This document shows, in pieces, positions 1-10,823 of a DNA stretch of 64,000 nucleotides (its first letter is position 1; the number at the start of each line of letters is the position of its first letter). The translations under genes were made by a program, and so were the position numbers. The notes below the pieces were generated by a model, which saw only the letters and a list, made by a program, of their open reading frames with translations, was not told the DNA's origin and searched no databases. The stretch lies in the NCBI RefSeq assembly GCF_900104805.1, contig NZ_LT629751.1:4390001-4454000 (forward strand), given 5' to 3'. Source of the stretch: Pseudomonas oryzae. GTDB lineage: Bacteria; Pseudomonadota; Gammaproteobacteria; Pseudomonadales; Pseudomonadaceae.

Positions 1-2394
<2,394 letters not shown>

Positions 2395-2518
2395 ATAACA
2401 CCCAAACAATCTGATTGTTTGCGTGAGACAGGCCGAAAGCTTGCAGAACCGCAAATTACCGAATACGACTATCACGTACCCGATTCGGGGTAGCGCCACG
2501 GCGATGCCCCAACCGAAT

Positions 2519-2636
2519 TGCTTGACGACCATAGAGCGTTGGAACCACCTGATCCCATCCCGAACTCAGCAGTGAAACGACGCATCGCCGATGGTAGTGT
2601 GGGGCTTCCCCATGTGAGAGTAGGTCATCGTCAAGC
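2519..2636 (+). rRNA. rrf: 5S ribosomal RNA
   Basis: The sequence matches the standard Pseudomonas 5S rRNA, with pairing ends TGCTTGACGA and TCATCGTCAAGC and the conserved CCGAACTCAG loop. It lies about 125 bases after the 23S gene and just before a strong terminator, as expected for the end of an rrn operon. Confidence 0.97.
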
Positions 2637-2646
2637 ACCTATACAG

Positions 2647-2678
2647 AAACCCCGATCAGCTCATGCTGGTCGGGGTTT
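2647..2678 (+). terminator. Rho-independent terminator of the rrn operon
   Basis: A 14-bp stem (AAACCCCGATCAGC against GCTGGTCGGGGTTT, one G-T type mismatch) with a 4-base loop is followed by a pyrimidine-rich stretch. It sits immediately after 5S rRNA. Confidence 0.9.
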
Positions 2679-2759
2679 CGTCCTTTGAGCGCTGAAAAGC
2701 GCATGGCTAGGCTCTTCTTAGCTAAGATAGCGCGTACCTGCCCATCGCGCGGTGTTCCG

Positions 2760-3422
2760 ATGTCCGACCCCGCTGTCTCATCCCCCACGTCACTCGCCGA
2801 GCTGCCATTGTCGCAACTGATGGCCTGCCACGAGTGCGACTTGCTGATGCGAAAGCCTGAGCTGGATCTGGAGCAGAGAGCCTGTTGTCCACGCTGCGGC
2901 TATGAGTTGTCGTCTCACCGTGCCCATGTCGAATTGCGCAGTCTTGCGCTGGTGCTGACGGCCTTGCTGCTGTTCCTGCCGGCGAATTTCCTGCCGATCA
3001 TGCAGCTCAATCTGCTGGGGCAGACCACTCAGGACACTGTATGGAGCGGAGTGGTTGGGCTTTACCGCAGTGGCATGGAGCTGGTCGCCGGGATCGTCTT
3101 TCTTTGCAGCATGGTGGTGCCGCTGCTCAAGCTCCTCTGCCAGTTGTTGGTGCTGTTGTGCATTCGCTGGCGGGTGGCGCTCAAGAGCGGGCGCTGGCTG
3201 TTCCGCTCGTATTACCATTTGCGCGAGTGGGGAATGCTGGAGGTCTACCTGATGGGGATCTTGGTCTCCATCGTCAAGCTGATCGACATGGCCGACCTGA
3301 CGCTGGGCATGGGGCTGTTCTGCTTCATCGGACTTCTGCTGGCTCAGGTATGGCTGGAGGTCACCATGTCGCCGCACCAGATCTGGGCCGCGCTGGAGGA
3401 TGAAGAGCATGCGCGCGCTTGA
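2760..3422 (+). CDS. pqiA: PqiA-domain membrane protein, first of a pair
   Basis: Inner-membrane protein of 220 residues with a single PqiA (paraquat-inducible A / LetA) domain. A zinc-ribbon-like knuckle opens it (C23-x2-C26, then C43-x2-C46), followed by about four hydrophobic segments between residues 57 and 205. PqiA/LetA proteins are the membrane partners of MCE-domain tunnels (PqiB/LetB) that move lipids between inner and outer membrane. E. coli PqiA and YebS/LetA each carry two such domains in one chain. Here they are two separate genes, and this one is the first half. The ATG at 2760 is preferred because an upstream in-frame ATG at 2685 sits against the rRNA terminator and would add a 25-residue tail with no family character. 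It overlaps the next gene by 14 bases. Confidence 0.85.
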   Translation: MSDPAVSSPTSLAELPLSQLMACHECDLLMRKPELDLEQRACCPRCGYELSSHRAHVELRSLALVLTALLLFLPANFLPIMQLNLLGQTTQDTVWSGVVGLYRSGMELVAGIVFLCSMVVPLLKLLCQLLVLLCIRWRVALKSGRWLFRSYYHLREWGMLEVYLMGILVSIVKLIDMADLTLGMGLFCFIGLLLAQVWLEVTMSPHQIWAALEDEEHARA

Positions 3423-4029
3423 TGCCGGCATTCTGGTGTGCGACGAATGCCACCAGCTCAATCGCTGGCAGCCAGGCGAGGCTCAGCACTGCAGCCGCTG
3501 CGAGGCCAGACTGCATCCCCGCCGGCCAAACAGCATTGCCCGTACCTGGGCGCTGCTGCTGGCTGCGGCCCTGCTTTATGTACCCGCCAACCTGCTGCCG
3601 ATCATGACCGTCAGCCTGTTCGGCCTGGGCAGCCCGGCGACGATCATGGGGGGGGTGATGGAGCTTATCCACGCGCAGATGCTGCCGATCGCCCTGGTGG
3701 TATTCGTTGCCAGTATTCTTGTGCCGACCTTCAAGCTGGTCGGCATCGCCCTGCTGCTGTACTCGGTGCAGCGCCATCAGCCGCTTTCGCCACGCCAGCG
3801 GATCATCATGTTCCGCTTCATCGAGTGGATAGGGCGCTGGTCGATGCTGGATATCTTCGTCATCGCCATCCTCGTCGCGCTGGTCAGCTTCGGCAATCTG
3901 GCCAGCATCGAGGCAGGGGCCGGCGCCCTGGCGTTCGCGGCGGTGGTCGTGCTGACCATGCTGGCGGCCATTACCTTCGATCCCCGGCTGATCTGGGACA
4001 ACACCGACGCAGATGATCCCCATGAGTGA
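3409..4029 (+). CDS. pqiA: PqiA-domain membrane protein, second of a pair
   Basis: Inner-membrane protein of 206 residues with one PqiA domain, paralogous to the preceding gene. It has the same layout: a four-cysteine knuckle (C11, C14, C28, C31) and four hydrophobic segments, with the family pattern VPANLLPIM near the start of the first. It overlaps the upstream gene by 14 bases and the MCE gene downstream by 8, so the three are almost certainly one translationally coupled operon. The start at 3409 is chosen because GGAGG at 3395-3399 has a workable spacing to it. An alternative ATG lies at 3400, directly on the Shine-Dalgarno sequence. Together the pair probably replaces a single two-domain LetA/PqiA. 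Confidence 0.85.
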   Translation: MRALDAGILVCDECHQLNRWQPGEAQHCSRCEARLHPRRPNSIARTWALLLAAALLYVPANLLPIMTVSLFGLGSPATIMGGVMELIHAQMLPIALVVFVASILVPTFKLVGIALLLYSVQRHQPLSPRQRIIMFRFIEWIGRWSMLDIFVIAILVALVSFGNLASIEAGAGALAFAAVVVLTMLAAITFDPRLIWDNTDADDPHE

Positions 4030-6304
4030 ACTTGCCCACCCCGAGATCCACAAGACCAGCAGTTGGTCGGCCATCTGGGTGCTCCCCCTGCTGGCCTTGC
4101 TCATCGGCCTCTGGCTGCTCTGGCGAGCCCTGAGCGAAGCTGGGGTGGAGATCATGGTGCACTTCCCCGATGGCGAAGGCATCCAGGTCAACAAGACCCA
4201 GGTCATGTACAAGGGCATCGCCGTGGGCAAGGTCATCGACCTGCATGTCAGCAAGGACATCCAGGGCGTCGATGCCATCATCGAGATCAACCGCGAGGCG
4301 AAGGACTACCTCAGCGCGGAAACCCGCTTCTGGCTGGTCAAGCCGCGGGTCTCGCTGGCCGGGGTCACCGGTCTGGAAACCCTGGTGTCCGGTATCTACA
4401 TCGCCGTCGATCCGGTCAGGGGCGAGCCGGCCCATGAGTTCACCGCGCTTCGGGAGCCGCCGCCGCTTTCCGACCGCCTGCCGGGTCTGCACATCACCCT
4501 CAAGGCCGATCGGTTGGGCTCGCTCGACGAGGGCAGCCCGGTATTCCATCGACAGATCCGCGTCGGCCAGGTGAAGAGCTACCGGCTGGGCGAGGACCAG
4601 CGCACCGTCGAAGTGCAGATCTACATCGAGCAGCCCTATGCACACCTGGTGCGCAAGCACACACGCTTCTGGAACGCCAGCGGCGTCACTTTCAGTGGCG
4701 GACTATCCGGCTTCAAGCTGCGCACCGAGTCGCTGGTGAGCATAGCCACCGGCGGCATTGCCTTTGCCACCCCGGACCATCGGGCGGATAGTCCGCCCAC
4801 CGACCCGACCATTCCGTTCCGTCTCTACGAGGATTTCGATGCCGCCGAGGCCGGCCTCAAGGTTGCCTTGAAGCTCGAGGATGTCAGCGGCCTGCAGCCT
4901 GGGCGCACCCCGGTGATGTACAACGGTGTGCAGGTAGGCACCTTGAAGAGGATCGACATGGGCAAGGATTTTGCTCAACCGATGGCCGAGCTGACCATGG
5001 ATCCGCGTACCGAGGAGCTGTTGCTGTCCGGCACCGAGTTCTGGGTGGTCAAGCCATCGATTTCCCTGGCCGGCATCACCGGCCTGGAGGCGCTGGTACA
5101 GGGCAACTACCTGGCAGTGCGCTTTGGCAAGGAGGGTTCGCCATCCCGCGAGTTCGCCGTGCGGGCGAAGGCGCCGCCGCTGAATGTGGATGCTCCCGGG
5201 CTGCATCTGGTGCTGTCCGCCGATCGACTGGGCTCCCTGGACATCGGCAGTCCGGTGCTCTACCGGCAGATGCGCGTCGGCAGCGTGCAAAGCTACCAGC
5301 TGTCCCGTGAGCGCGACCGCGTGGTGCTGGGCGTGCACATCGAGCCGGACTACGCGGGATTGATCAACAGATCCACCCGCTTCTGGAATGCCAGTGGCAT
5401 CACCCTCAAGGGAGGGCTGGGGGGCGTCGAGGTGAAGAGCGAGTCGCTGCAGACACTGGTGCTCGGTGGCATCGCCTTCGAAACCCCCGATCCGGCCGCT
5501 CCCGCAGTGAAGCGGATCGAGCGCTTCCCGCTGTACGAGTCCGAGGCCTTGGCCCTCGCGCGCGGCCAGTTGCTCGAGCTGCGCGTCGAGCGCGGCGATG
5601 GCCTGCGCGAGGGCACGCCGCTGCGTTATCGCGGTCTGGATATCGGCCTGGTCGAGGAGGTGCGTCTCAGCGAAGATCTGGGCGCGGTGCTGCTCCGGGT
5701 CCGGGTCACCGCCGCCGAGGCCCGCGTCGCCAGTGCCGGCAGCCGGTTCTGGGTGGTGCGCCCGGAGCTCGGCCTGGTGCGCACGGCCAACCTCGACACC
5801 CTGGTGAGCGGACCCTACCTCGAGGTCGAACCGGCGCCCCGGGCCGGCGAGCGGCAGACGCGCTTCACCGTCCTGCCCCGGGCACCCCAGGCGGTTGCCG
5901 AGGAGCCGGGGTTGCCACTGGTGCTCAGTGCCAGCCGGCGCGGCTCGCTCAAGCCCGGCGTCGCCGTCACCTATCGCGAGATGGCGGTGGGCAAGGTCAC
6001 CCGCCTCGACCTGGGGCCCACCGCCGACCGCGTGTTGGTGCACGTCCTGATCGAGCCGCGCTACGCGTCGCTGGTGCGCGGCGGCAGCCGCTTCTGGAAC
6101 GCCAGCGGCATCGGGGTCGATCTCGGCCTGCTCAAGGGCGCGCAGATCCGTACCGAGTCGCTGGAGGCGCTGCTCGAGGGCGGCATCGCCTTCGCCACGC
6201 CGGAGCAGCCCGGTCCGGTCCATCCCGGCCAGACCTTCGCCCTGTTCGATGAGCCACAGGACGAGTGGTTGCGCTGGGCGCCGAAAATTCCACTGCCGCC
6301 GTGA
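4022..6304 (+). CDS. pqiB: PqiB/LetB-type MCE protein with six MCE domains
   Basis: Envelope-spanning MCE protein of about 760 residues with one N-terminal membrane anchor (about residues 20-40, rich in Leu/Ile/Trp) and a long periplasmic part. I count six MCE repeats, alternating between two flavours. Domains 1, 3 and 5 carry FW(L/V)V(K/R)P; domains 2, 4 and 6 carry RFWNASG and end in GGIAF(A/E)TP. By general knowledge PqiB of E. coli has three MCE domains and LetB/YebT seven, each stacked as a ring into a lipid-conducting tunnel. Six would give an intermediate tunnel length. It overlaps the second PqiA gene. No PqiC-type lipoprotein follows; leuA comes next. The start at 4022 is preferred to an ATG at 4013 by resemblance to family N-termini. 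Confidence 0.88.
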   Translation: MSELAHPEIHKTSSWSAIWVLPLLALLIGLWLLWRALSEAGVEIMVHFPDGEGIQVNKTQVMYKGIAVGKVIDLHVSKDIQGVDAIIEINREAKDYLSAETRFWLVKPRVSLAGVTGLETLVSGIYIAVDPVRGEPAHEFTALREPPPLSDRLPGLHITLKADRLGSLDEGSPVFHRQIRVGQVKSYRLGEDQRTVEVQIYIEQPYAHLVRKHTRFWNASGVTFSGGLSGFKLRTESLVSIATGGIAFATPDHRADSPPTDPTIPFRLYEDFDAAEAGLKVALKLEDVSGLQPGRTPVMYNGVQVGTLKRIDMGKDFAQPMAELTMDPRTEELLLSGTEFWVVKPSISLAGITGLEALVQGNYLAVRFGKEGSPSREFAVRAKAPPLNVDAPGLHLVLSADRLGSLDIGSPVLYRQMRVGSVQSYQLSRERDRVVLGVHIEPDYAGLINRSTRFWNASGITLKGGLGGVEVKSESLQTLVLGGIAFETPDPAAPAVKRIERFPLYESEALALARGQLLELRVERGDGLREGTPLRYRGLDIGLVEEVRLSEDLGAVLLRVRVTAAEARVASAGSRFWVVRPELGLVRTANLDTLVSGPYLEVEPAPRAGERQTRFTVLPRAPQAVAEEPGLPLVLSASRRGSLKPGVAVTYREMAVGKVTRLDLGPTADRVLVHVLIEPRYASLVRGGSRFWNASGIGVDLGLLKGAQIRTESLEALLEGGIAFATPEQPGPVHPGQTFALFDEPQDEWLRWAPKIPLPP

Positions 6305-6446
6305 AGACATCCCGGGCCCGGGCAACCAGCGGCCGCGCCCCTGCGGGGCCTGGCGCTTTCCCGCCAGCGGGATTCGCGCCACAATCTGCGGATAACCAGA
6401 ACGGCATGCGCCGACCTGCCGGCGACGGGATCACCAGGAGACCGAC

Positions 6447-7994
6447 ATGAGCAACGACCGCGTCATCATTTTCGACACCACGCTGCGCGACGGCGAGCAG
6501 AGTCCCGGCGCGTCCATGACCAAGGAAGAGAAGCTGCGCATCGCCAAGGCGCTGGAGCGCATGCGCGTCGACGTGATCGAGGCCGGCTTCGCCATCGCCA
6601 GCCCGGGCGACTTCGAGGCGGTCAAGGCGATTGCCGAGACGATCAAGGACAGCACCGTGTGCAGCCTGTCGCGTGCGCTGGACGGCGACATCGAGCGCGC
6701 CGCCGAGGCCCTCAAGAACGCCAATTCCGGACGCATCCACACCTTCATCGCCACCAGCCCGATCCACATGCAGTACAAGCTGCGCATGCAGCCGGACCAG
6801 GTGATCGAGCAGGCCGTGCGGGCGGTGAAGAAGGCGCGCAGCCTGTGCGGCGACGTGGAGTTCTCCTGCGAGGACGCCGGCCGCTCGGAAATCGACTTCC
6901 TCTGCCGGATCATCGAGGCGGCCATCGACGCCGGCGCGCGCACCATCAACATCCCGGATACCGTCGGCTACGCCATCCCGCACCAGTATGCCGATACCAT
7001 CCGCCAGCTGCTCGAGCGCATCCCCAACGCCGACAAGGCGGTGTTCTCGGTGCACTGCCACAACGACCTCGGCCTGGCCGTGGCCAACTCGCTGGCCGCC
7101 GTGGTCGCCGGTGCGCGCCAGGTCGAGTGCACCATCAACGGCCTGGGCGAGCGCGCCGGCAACGCCGCGCTGGAAGAGATCGTCATGGCGATCAAGACGC
7201 GCAAGGACCTGCTCGGCGTCTACACCAACATCGAGACCGAACACATCCTCAGCACCTCGCGCATGGTGTCCGGCATCACCGGCTTCCCGGTGCAGCCGAA
7301 CAAGGCCATCGTCGGCGCCAACGCCTTCGCCCACGAGTCGGGCATCCACCAGGACGGCGTGCTCAAGCACCGCGAGACCTACGAGATCATGCGCGCCCAG
7401 GACGTCGGCTGGAACGCCAACAAGATGGTCATGGGCAAGCACTCCGGGCGCAACGCCTTCCGCGCCCGTCTCGAGGAGCTGGGCATCGTTCTGCCCGGCG
7501 AGGCCGAGCTGAACGCCGCGTTCGCCCGCTTCAAGGAGCTGGCCGACAAGAAGCACGAGATCTTCGACGAGGACCTGCAGGCGCTGGTCTCCGACAGCCT
7601 CGGCGAGGAAGCGCCGGAGCACTTCAAGCTGGCCTTCCTCGAGGTGGCGAGCAAGACCGGCGAGGTGCCGCAAGCGCAGCTGGTGCTCAGCGTCGACGGT
7701 GTCGAACACAAGGCCAGCGCCAGTGGCGCCGGTCCGGTGGACGCCACCTTCAAGGCCATCGAGGCAATCGTCCAGTCGCAGGCCAACCTGCAGCTGTACT
7801 CGGTCAACGCCATCACCCAGGGCACTGACTCCCAGGGCGAGGTGACCGTGCGGCTGGAGAAGGGCGGACGCATCGTCAACGGCAATGGCGCCGACACCGA
7901 CATCCTCGCCGCCTCCGCCAAGGCCTACCTGAACGCGCTGAACCTGATGCAGGCCGGCGGCCACAAGACCCACCCGCAGGCAGCCGACGTTTGA
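6447..7994 (+). CDS. leuA: 2-isopropylmalate synthase
   Basis: Condenses acetyl-CoA with 2-ketoisovalerate to form 2-isopropylmalate, the first committed step of leucine synthesis, in the cytoplasm. The 515-residue length matches the E. coli-type enzyme. The N-terminal HMGL-like TIM barrel opens with [12 protein letters not shown] (residues 10-21), whose Asp/Arg residues bind metal and substrate. The metal-binding HCHNDLG follows, and HESGIHQDG lies at the end of the barrel. The last ~120 residues form the LeuA allosteric domain where leucine would bind. AGGAG precedes the ATG. The downstream gene overlaps its stop by 3 bases. Some pseudomonads use a longer, distinct LeuA elsewhere, so this copy could be one of two isozymes; its sequence does not suggest citramalate synthase. 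Confidence 0.92.
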   Translation: MSNDRVIIFDTTLRDGEQSPGASMTKEEKLRIAKALERMRVDVIEAGFAIASPGDFEAVKAIAETIKDSTVCSLSRALDGDIERAAEALKNANSGRIHTFIATSPIHMQYKLRMQPDQVIEQAVRAVKKARSLCGDVEFSCEDAGRSEIDFLCRIIEAAIDAGARTINIPDTVGYAIPHQYADTIRQLLERIPNADKAVFSVHCHNDLGLAVANSLAAVVAGARQVECTINGLGERAGNAALEEIVMAIKTRKDLLGVYTNIETEHILSTSRMVSGITGFPVQPNKAIVGANAFAHESGIHQDGVLKHRETYEIMRAQDVGWNANKMVMGKHSGRNAFRARLEELGIVLPGEAELNAAFARFKELADKKHEIFDEDLQALVSDSLGEEAPEHFKLAFLEVASKTGEVPQAQLVLSVDGVEHKASASGAGPVDATFKAIEAIVQSQANLQLYSVNAITQGTDSQGEVTVRLEKGGRIVNGNGADTDILAASAKAYLNALNLMQAGGHKTHPQAADV

Positions 7995-8800
7995 TCGACG
8001 AACAGCAGCGCCGCGCCTACCTCGGCGCCATGCAGGTGACCACCTGGTTGCCGCGCATGGCGCTGCCGTTTGCCGCGCCCTCGCGTCCCGAGCTGCTGGT
8101 ACTGCCGGAGCCGGAGGTGGAAGCGCCGCGGCGGCCGCGTCCGGCTGTCGCCGCTCCGGCGGCGGAGTCCCGGCGACCCGAGACTGCCCGGCCTGCGGTT
8201 CCGGTACCGGAGGCGGTCGTGCCGCGCAAGGCGCCGGTGATCCCGCTCCGGCCGGCTGCCGACAAGGCGCCCGCGCCGCTGGCCGAGGTCGCGCCGCCAC
8301 CTGCGCCACGCCGCGAACCGCCCCCCCGCTTCGCCCTGCAGTCGTTGCGCGCCGGCAGTTGCCTGTTGCTGGTCGAACTGCCGACGGGGGAGCCCTTCGG
8401 TGCACGCGATCCCGGTTATCGCCTGCTCAAGGACCTGCTGCGCGCTGCCGGGCTGCCGGACAGTCCGCGACCGATCGGCGAGCCGATCCGCTGGCCGCTG
8501 ATCCGCAACAATCCCGAGTTCGACCAGGGCCCGGCAGCCGCCCGCGACTACGTGCGGGCCGTGCTGCAGGGGCAGCTCGAACAGGAGCCGACGCTCTGCA
8601 CCTGGCTGATCGGCAGTGCCGCCGCGCGTTTCGCCGGCGAAGAGGAGCAACCGCCGAGCTGCCGGGAGATCGACCTCGCCGGACTTGGCGCAGCCTGGAC
8701 CCTGCCGGGCCTCGAACAACTGATGGAAGCTCCGCCGCTGAAGGCCGAGCTGTGGCAAAGCATGCGGCGCGCCAGACGCCGCTGGACGAACGAAGCATGA
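7991..8800 (+). CDS. holD: Probable DNA polymerase III psi subunit (cryptic HolD) upstream of rimI
   Basis: A 269-residue protein with three parts. There is an N-terminal segment of about 35 residues, then a Pro/Ala/Arg-rich low-complexity linker (about 36-110), then a globular C-terminal domain (about 115-260). No catalytic motif is seen. The start codon is TTG, overlapping the leuA stop; the conserved-looking N-terminus ([16 protein letters not shown]) supports it. The stop overlaps the rimI start by ATGA. In E. coli holD lies directly upstream of rimI, and the pseudomonad psi subunit is known from the literature to be so divergent that it was called cryptic. Position, N-terminal segment and size fit that protein. 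The assignment is mainly by context; similarity to E. coli HolD cannot be judged by eye. Confidence 0.62.
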   Translation: MIDEQQRRAYLGAMQVTTWLPRMALPFAAPSRPELLVLPEPEVEAPRRPRPAVAAPAAESRRPETARPAVPVPEAVVPRKAPVIPLRPAADKAPAPLAEVAPPPAPRREPPPRFALQSLRAGSCLLLVELPTGEPFGARDPGYRLLKDLLRAAGLPDSPRPIGEPIRWPLIRNNPEFDQGPAAARDYVRAVLQGQLEQEPTLCTWLIGSAAARFAGEEEQPPSCREIDLAGLGAAWTLPGLEQLMEAPPLKAELWQSMRRARRRWTNEA

Positions 8801-9249
8801 CTGATGCGGTAAGTTTCCGGCGCATGAGCGCCGACGACCTGGATGCGGTACTCAAGATCGAATACGCCGCCTTCAGCCATCCCTGGACGCGCGGCATCTT
8901 CACCGATGCGCTCAACTCCTACGAATGCTGGCTGATGTTCGAAGGCAGCCAGCAGGTCGGCCACGGGGTGATCAACCTGATCGCCGACGAGGCGCACCTG
9001 CTCAACATCACCGTCAAGCCGGAGAGCCAGGGCCGCGGCCTCGGTCTGCGCCTGCTCACCCACCTGATGCAGCGCGCCCGTGAGCGCGGTGGCAACGAGT
9101 GTTTCCTCGAGGTGCGCGCCTCCAACCAGTCGGCCTACCGTCTGTACGAGCGTTTCGGCTTCAACGAGATCGGCCGGCGGCGTGATTACTATCCCGCCAC
9201 GGGCGGACGCGAGGACGCCCTGGTGATGGCCTGCCCGCTGTTCGACTGA
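8797..9249 (+). CDS. rimI: Ribosomal protein S18 alanine N-acetyltransferase
   Basis: GNAT-family acetyltransferase of 150 residues that acetylates the N-terminal alanine of ribosomal protein S18. The acetyl-CoA binding motif appears as the V-x(5)-QGRGLG-x-L type signature (QGRGLGLRLL, around residues 75-85). The C-terminal part has the RimI-typical NQSAYRLYERFGF and RRDYY stretch. The ATG overlaps the preceding stop (ATGA), so the gene is translationally coupled to the probable holD gene, the same arrangement as holD-rimI in enteric bacteria. Length is normal for the family (about 150). Confidence 0.93.
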   Translation: MTDAVSFRRMSADDLDAVLKIEYAAFSHPWTRGIFTDALNSYECWLMFEGSQQVGHGVINLIADEAHLLNITVKPESQGRGLGLRLLTHLMQRARERGGNECFLEVRASNQSAYRLYERFGFNEIGRRRDYYPATGGREDALVMACPLFD

Positions 9250-9316
9250 GCCGCTGCCGGGCGTGGCCCGGCGAGCGCTTGCATACCTTGTCCTGAACTT
9301 TGCCGGGAGCGCCGGG

Positions 9317-10639
9317 ATGACGCTGCAAACCGCCGAGGTGATCGTGGTCGGCGCCGGCCTGTCCGGGCTGACGGCTGCCTGGCGTCTGGCCTGGGCCGGC
9401 AAGGACGTGCGCGTGCTGGAGGCCACGGGCGATCTCGGTGGGCGTATCCGCACCCGCCAGTTTGCCGACGGCATGCCGGTGGAGCTGGGCTCCGGTGGTA
9501 TCGGCGCTCGCCAGGTGCGCGTTCGCCAGCTGACCCAGGAGCTGGGGCTCGCGCTGCAGGCGCCGACCGTCCAGCCCTGCGGCTTCGATCAGCTGTATCG
9601 CCAGGCGCTGGCCGCGCGCGGCTGGCTCGCCCGCCAGCAGCTCGGACACCTGTGGCGGAAGCTCGAGCAGCAGGCCGCCCAACTGCCGCCGGAGCCCTCC
9701 GCCGAGCACGGTCTGGCTCGCGAGCTGGACACTCGCAGCCTGGCCGCTTGGCTGGAGCAGCGCTGGCTGGGCGGCGAGGCGCGCCGGCTGGCCGGGCAGA
9801 TGGCCGAGCGGCTGTTCGCCGCCCCGCCATCCGTGTCCCTGCTGCAGGCGCAGTTGCAGCTGCGCCGCCAGGGCGGGCGTGCCGGATTGCTGGAGCTGCG
9901 CCTGGGCGCGCAGGAGCGGCCGGCGGCCGGCATGCGGGCGATCTGCGTCGCCCTGGCCCAGCGTCTGGGCGACTCCCTCGTGCTCGATACGCCACTGCTG
10001 GCAGTCGAGCAGGATGCTCGTGGCGTCGAGCTGGTCACGGCGGGCGCACGTTATCGCGCCGAGCAGGTGGTGCTGGCGTTGCCGGCCTTGCTGCTGGCGC
10101 GGCTCGGCTTTGCCCCGGCGCTGCCCGGCTGGTACGAGCTTGGCCTGCGCCAGCTGCTGCCGCAGGCCTCCCTGGATGTCCAGTTGCGCTACGAGCGGCC
10201 GTTCTGGCGCGCGCGTCTGCCCCATGTCGCCTTGCCGCACTGCGCCGGTGACTGCCTGCTGATCGAGCAGCCGCCCGTGCTTGCGGGGGAGGGGGCGCTG
10301 CGCGTGCGGCTGACTGGCGAGCTGGCCAGGCGTTGCCTGGCGCTGGCGGCGTCGGCGCGCCAGGCCCTGCTGCTGGATACCCTCGGCGTCCTGCTCGGCG
10401 AGCCGGCGCGCACGCCGCTGGAGTGCCTGCTGCAGTGCTGGGCCGACGAGCCGTTCCTGCGCTGTGCGGAGCCCTACTGGCCGGCCGGCGGCTGGAGCGT
10501 GCAGGCGCCGCTGCTGAGCCGCCCGCTGGGGCGCGTGCACTTCGCCGGCGCCGACCTGGCCCTGCGCTGGCCAGGCACCCTCGAGGGCGCGGTGGAGGCC
10601 GGCGAGCGCGCCGCCGAGGAAGTCCTGGCCCTGGGCTGA
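9317..10639 (+). CDS. FAD-dependent amine oxidase-type oxidoreductase
   Basis: Flavoprotein of 440 residues of the amine oxidase / protoporphyrinogen oxidase-like superfamily. The Rossmann fingerprint GAGLSG (residues 12-17), the following acidic residue in VLEA and the GGR motif (about residues 41-43) form the FAD-binding N-terminus. The C-terminal GRVHFAGADLA and the final EGAVEAGERAAEEVL helix complete the flavin site. No signal peptide is seen, so it is probably cytoplasmic. The substrate cannot be deduced. The ATG at 9317 gives a family-like N-terminus; an in-frame ATG at 9263 would add 18 unrelated residues. It lies 67 bases after rimI and could be transcribed with it. Confidence 0.82.
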   Translation: MTLQTAEVIVVGAGLSGLTAAWRLAWAGKDVRVLEATGDLGGRIRTRQFADGMPVELGSGGIGARQVRVRQLTQELGLALQAPTVQPCGFDQLYRQALAARGWLARQQLGHLWRKLEQQAAQLPPEPSAEHGLARELDTRSLAAWLEQRWLGGEARRLAGQMAERLFAAPPSVSLLQAQLQLRRQGGRAGLLELRLGAQERPAAGMRAICVALAQRLGDSLVLDTPLLAVEQDARGVELVTAGARYRAEQVVLALPALLLARLGFAPALPGWYELGLRQLLPQASLDVQLRYERPFWRARLPHVALPHCAGDCLLIEQPPVLAGEGALRVRLTGELARRCLALAASARQALLLDTLGVLLGEPARTPLECLLQCWADEPFLRCAEPYWPAGGWSVQAPLLSRPLGRVHFAGADLALRWPGTLEGAVEAGERAAEEVLALG

Positions 10640-10718
10640 CGACCGCCGCACCGCGCGCGGGCTTGCCAAGCGGGCGGACGGCTTCGTAAGGTGCCCGCCT
10701 GTGTCGAAGGAGTTGGCC

Positions 10719-10823
10719 ATGTCATTTGCCGCAAGCCCGGGGTGCTCGACCCGCGAGGCGCCTCAGTCCCCTGGTGCTCTGCCGTGCGCGAGCCACCGGC
10801 AGTCGAGCGAGGTGCGGCGATGA
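10719..10823 (+). CDS. Small ORF (34 residues) translationally coupled to the EamA transporter
   Basis: An ATG preceded by a strong AAGGAG at 6-base spacing opens a 34-residue frame starting MSFAASPGCSTREAPQ. Its TGA stop overlaps the ATG of the following transporter gene (ATGA). The peptide is rich in Ser, Ala, Pro and Arg, has two cysteines and no hydrophobic helix. The good ribosome-binding site and exact start/stop overlap suggest a leader peptide used for translational coupling, or the remnant of a longer gene. I do not recognise the product. Without conservation data it remains tentative. Confidence 0.42.
   Translation: MSFAASPGCSTREAPQSPGALPCASHRQSSEVRR

Noticed and set aside
4703-6382. 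Open frame of 559 codons on the minus strand opposite the MCE gene
   Set aside because: Repeats in it only reflect the MCE repeats of the true gene on the plus strand.
6132-8405. Open frame of 757 codons on the minus strand opposite pqiB, leuA and holD
   Set aside because: It spans three well-supported genes on the other strand, has no domain and shows shadow-type composition.
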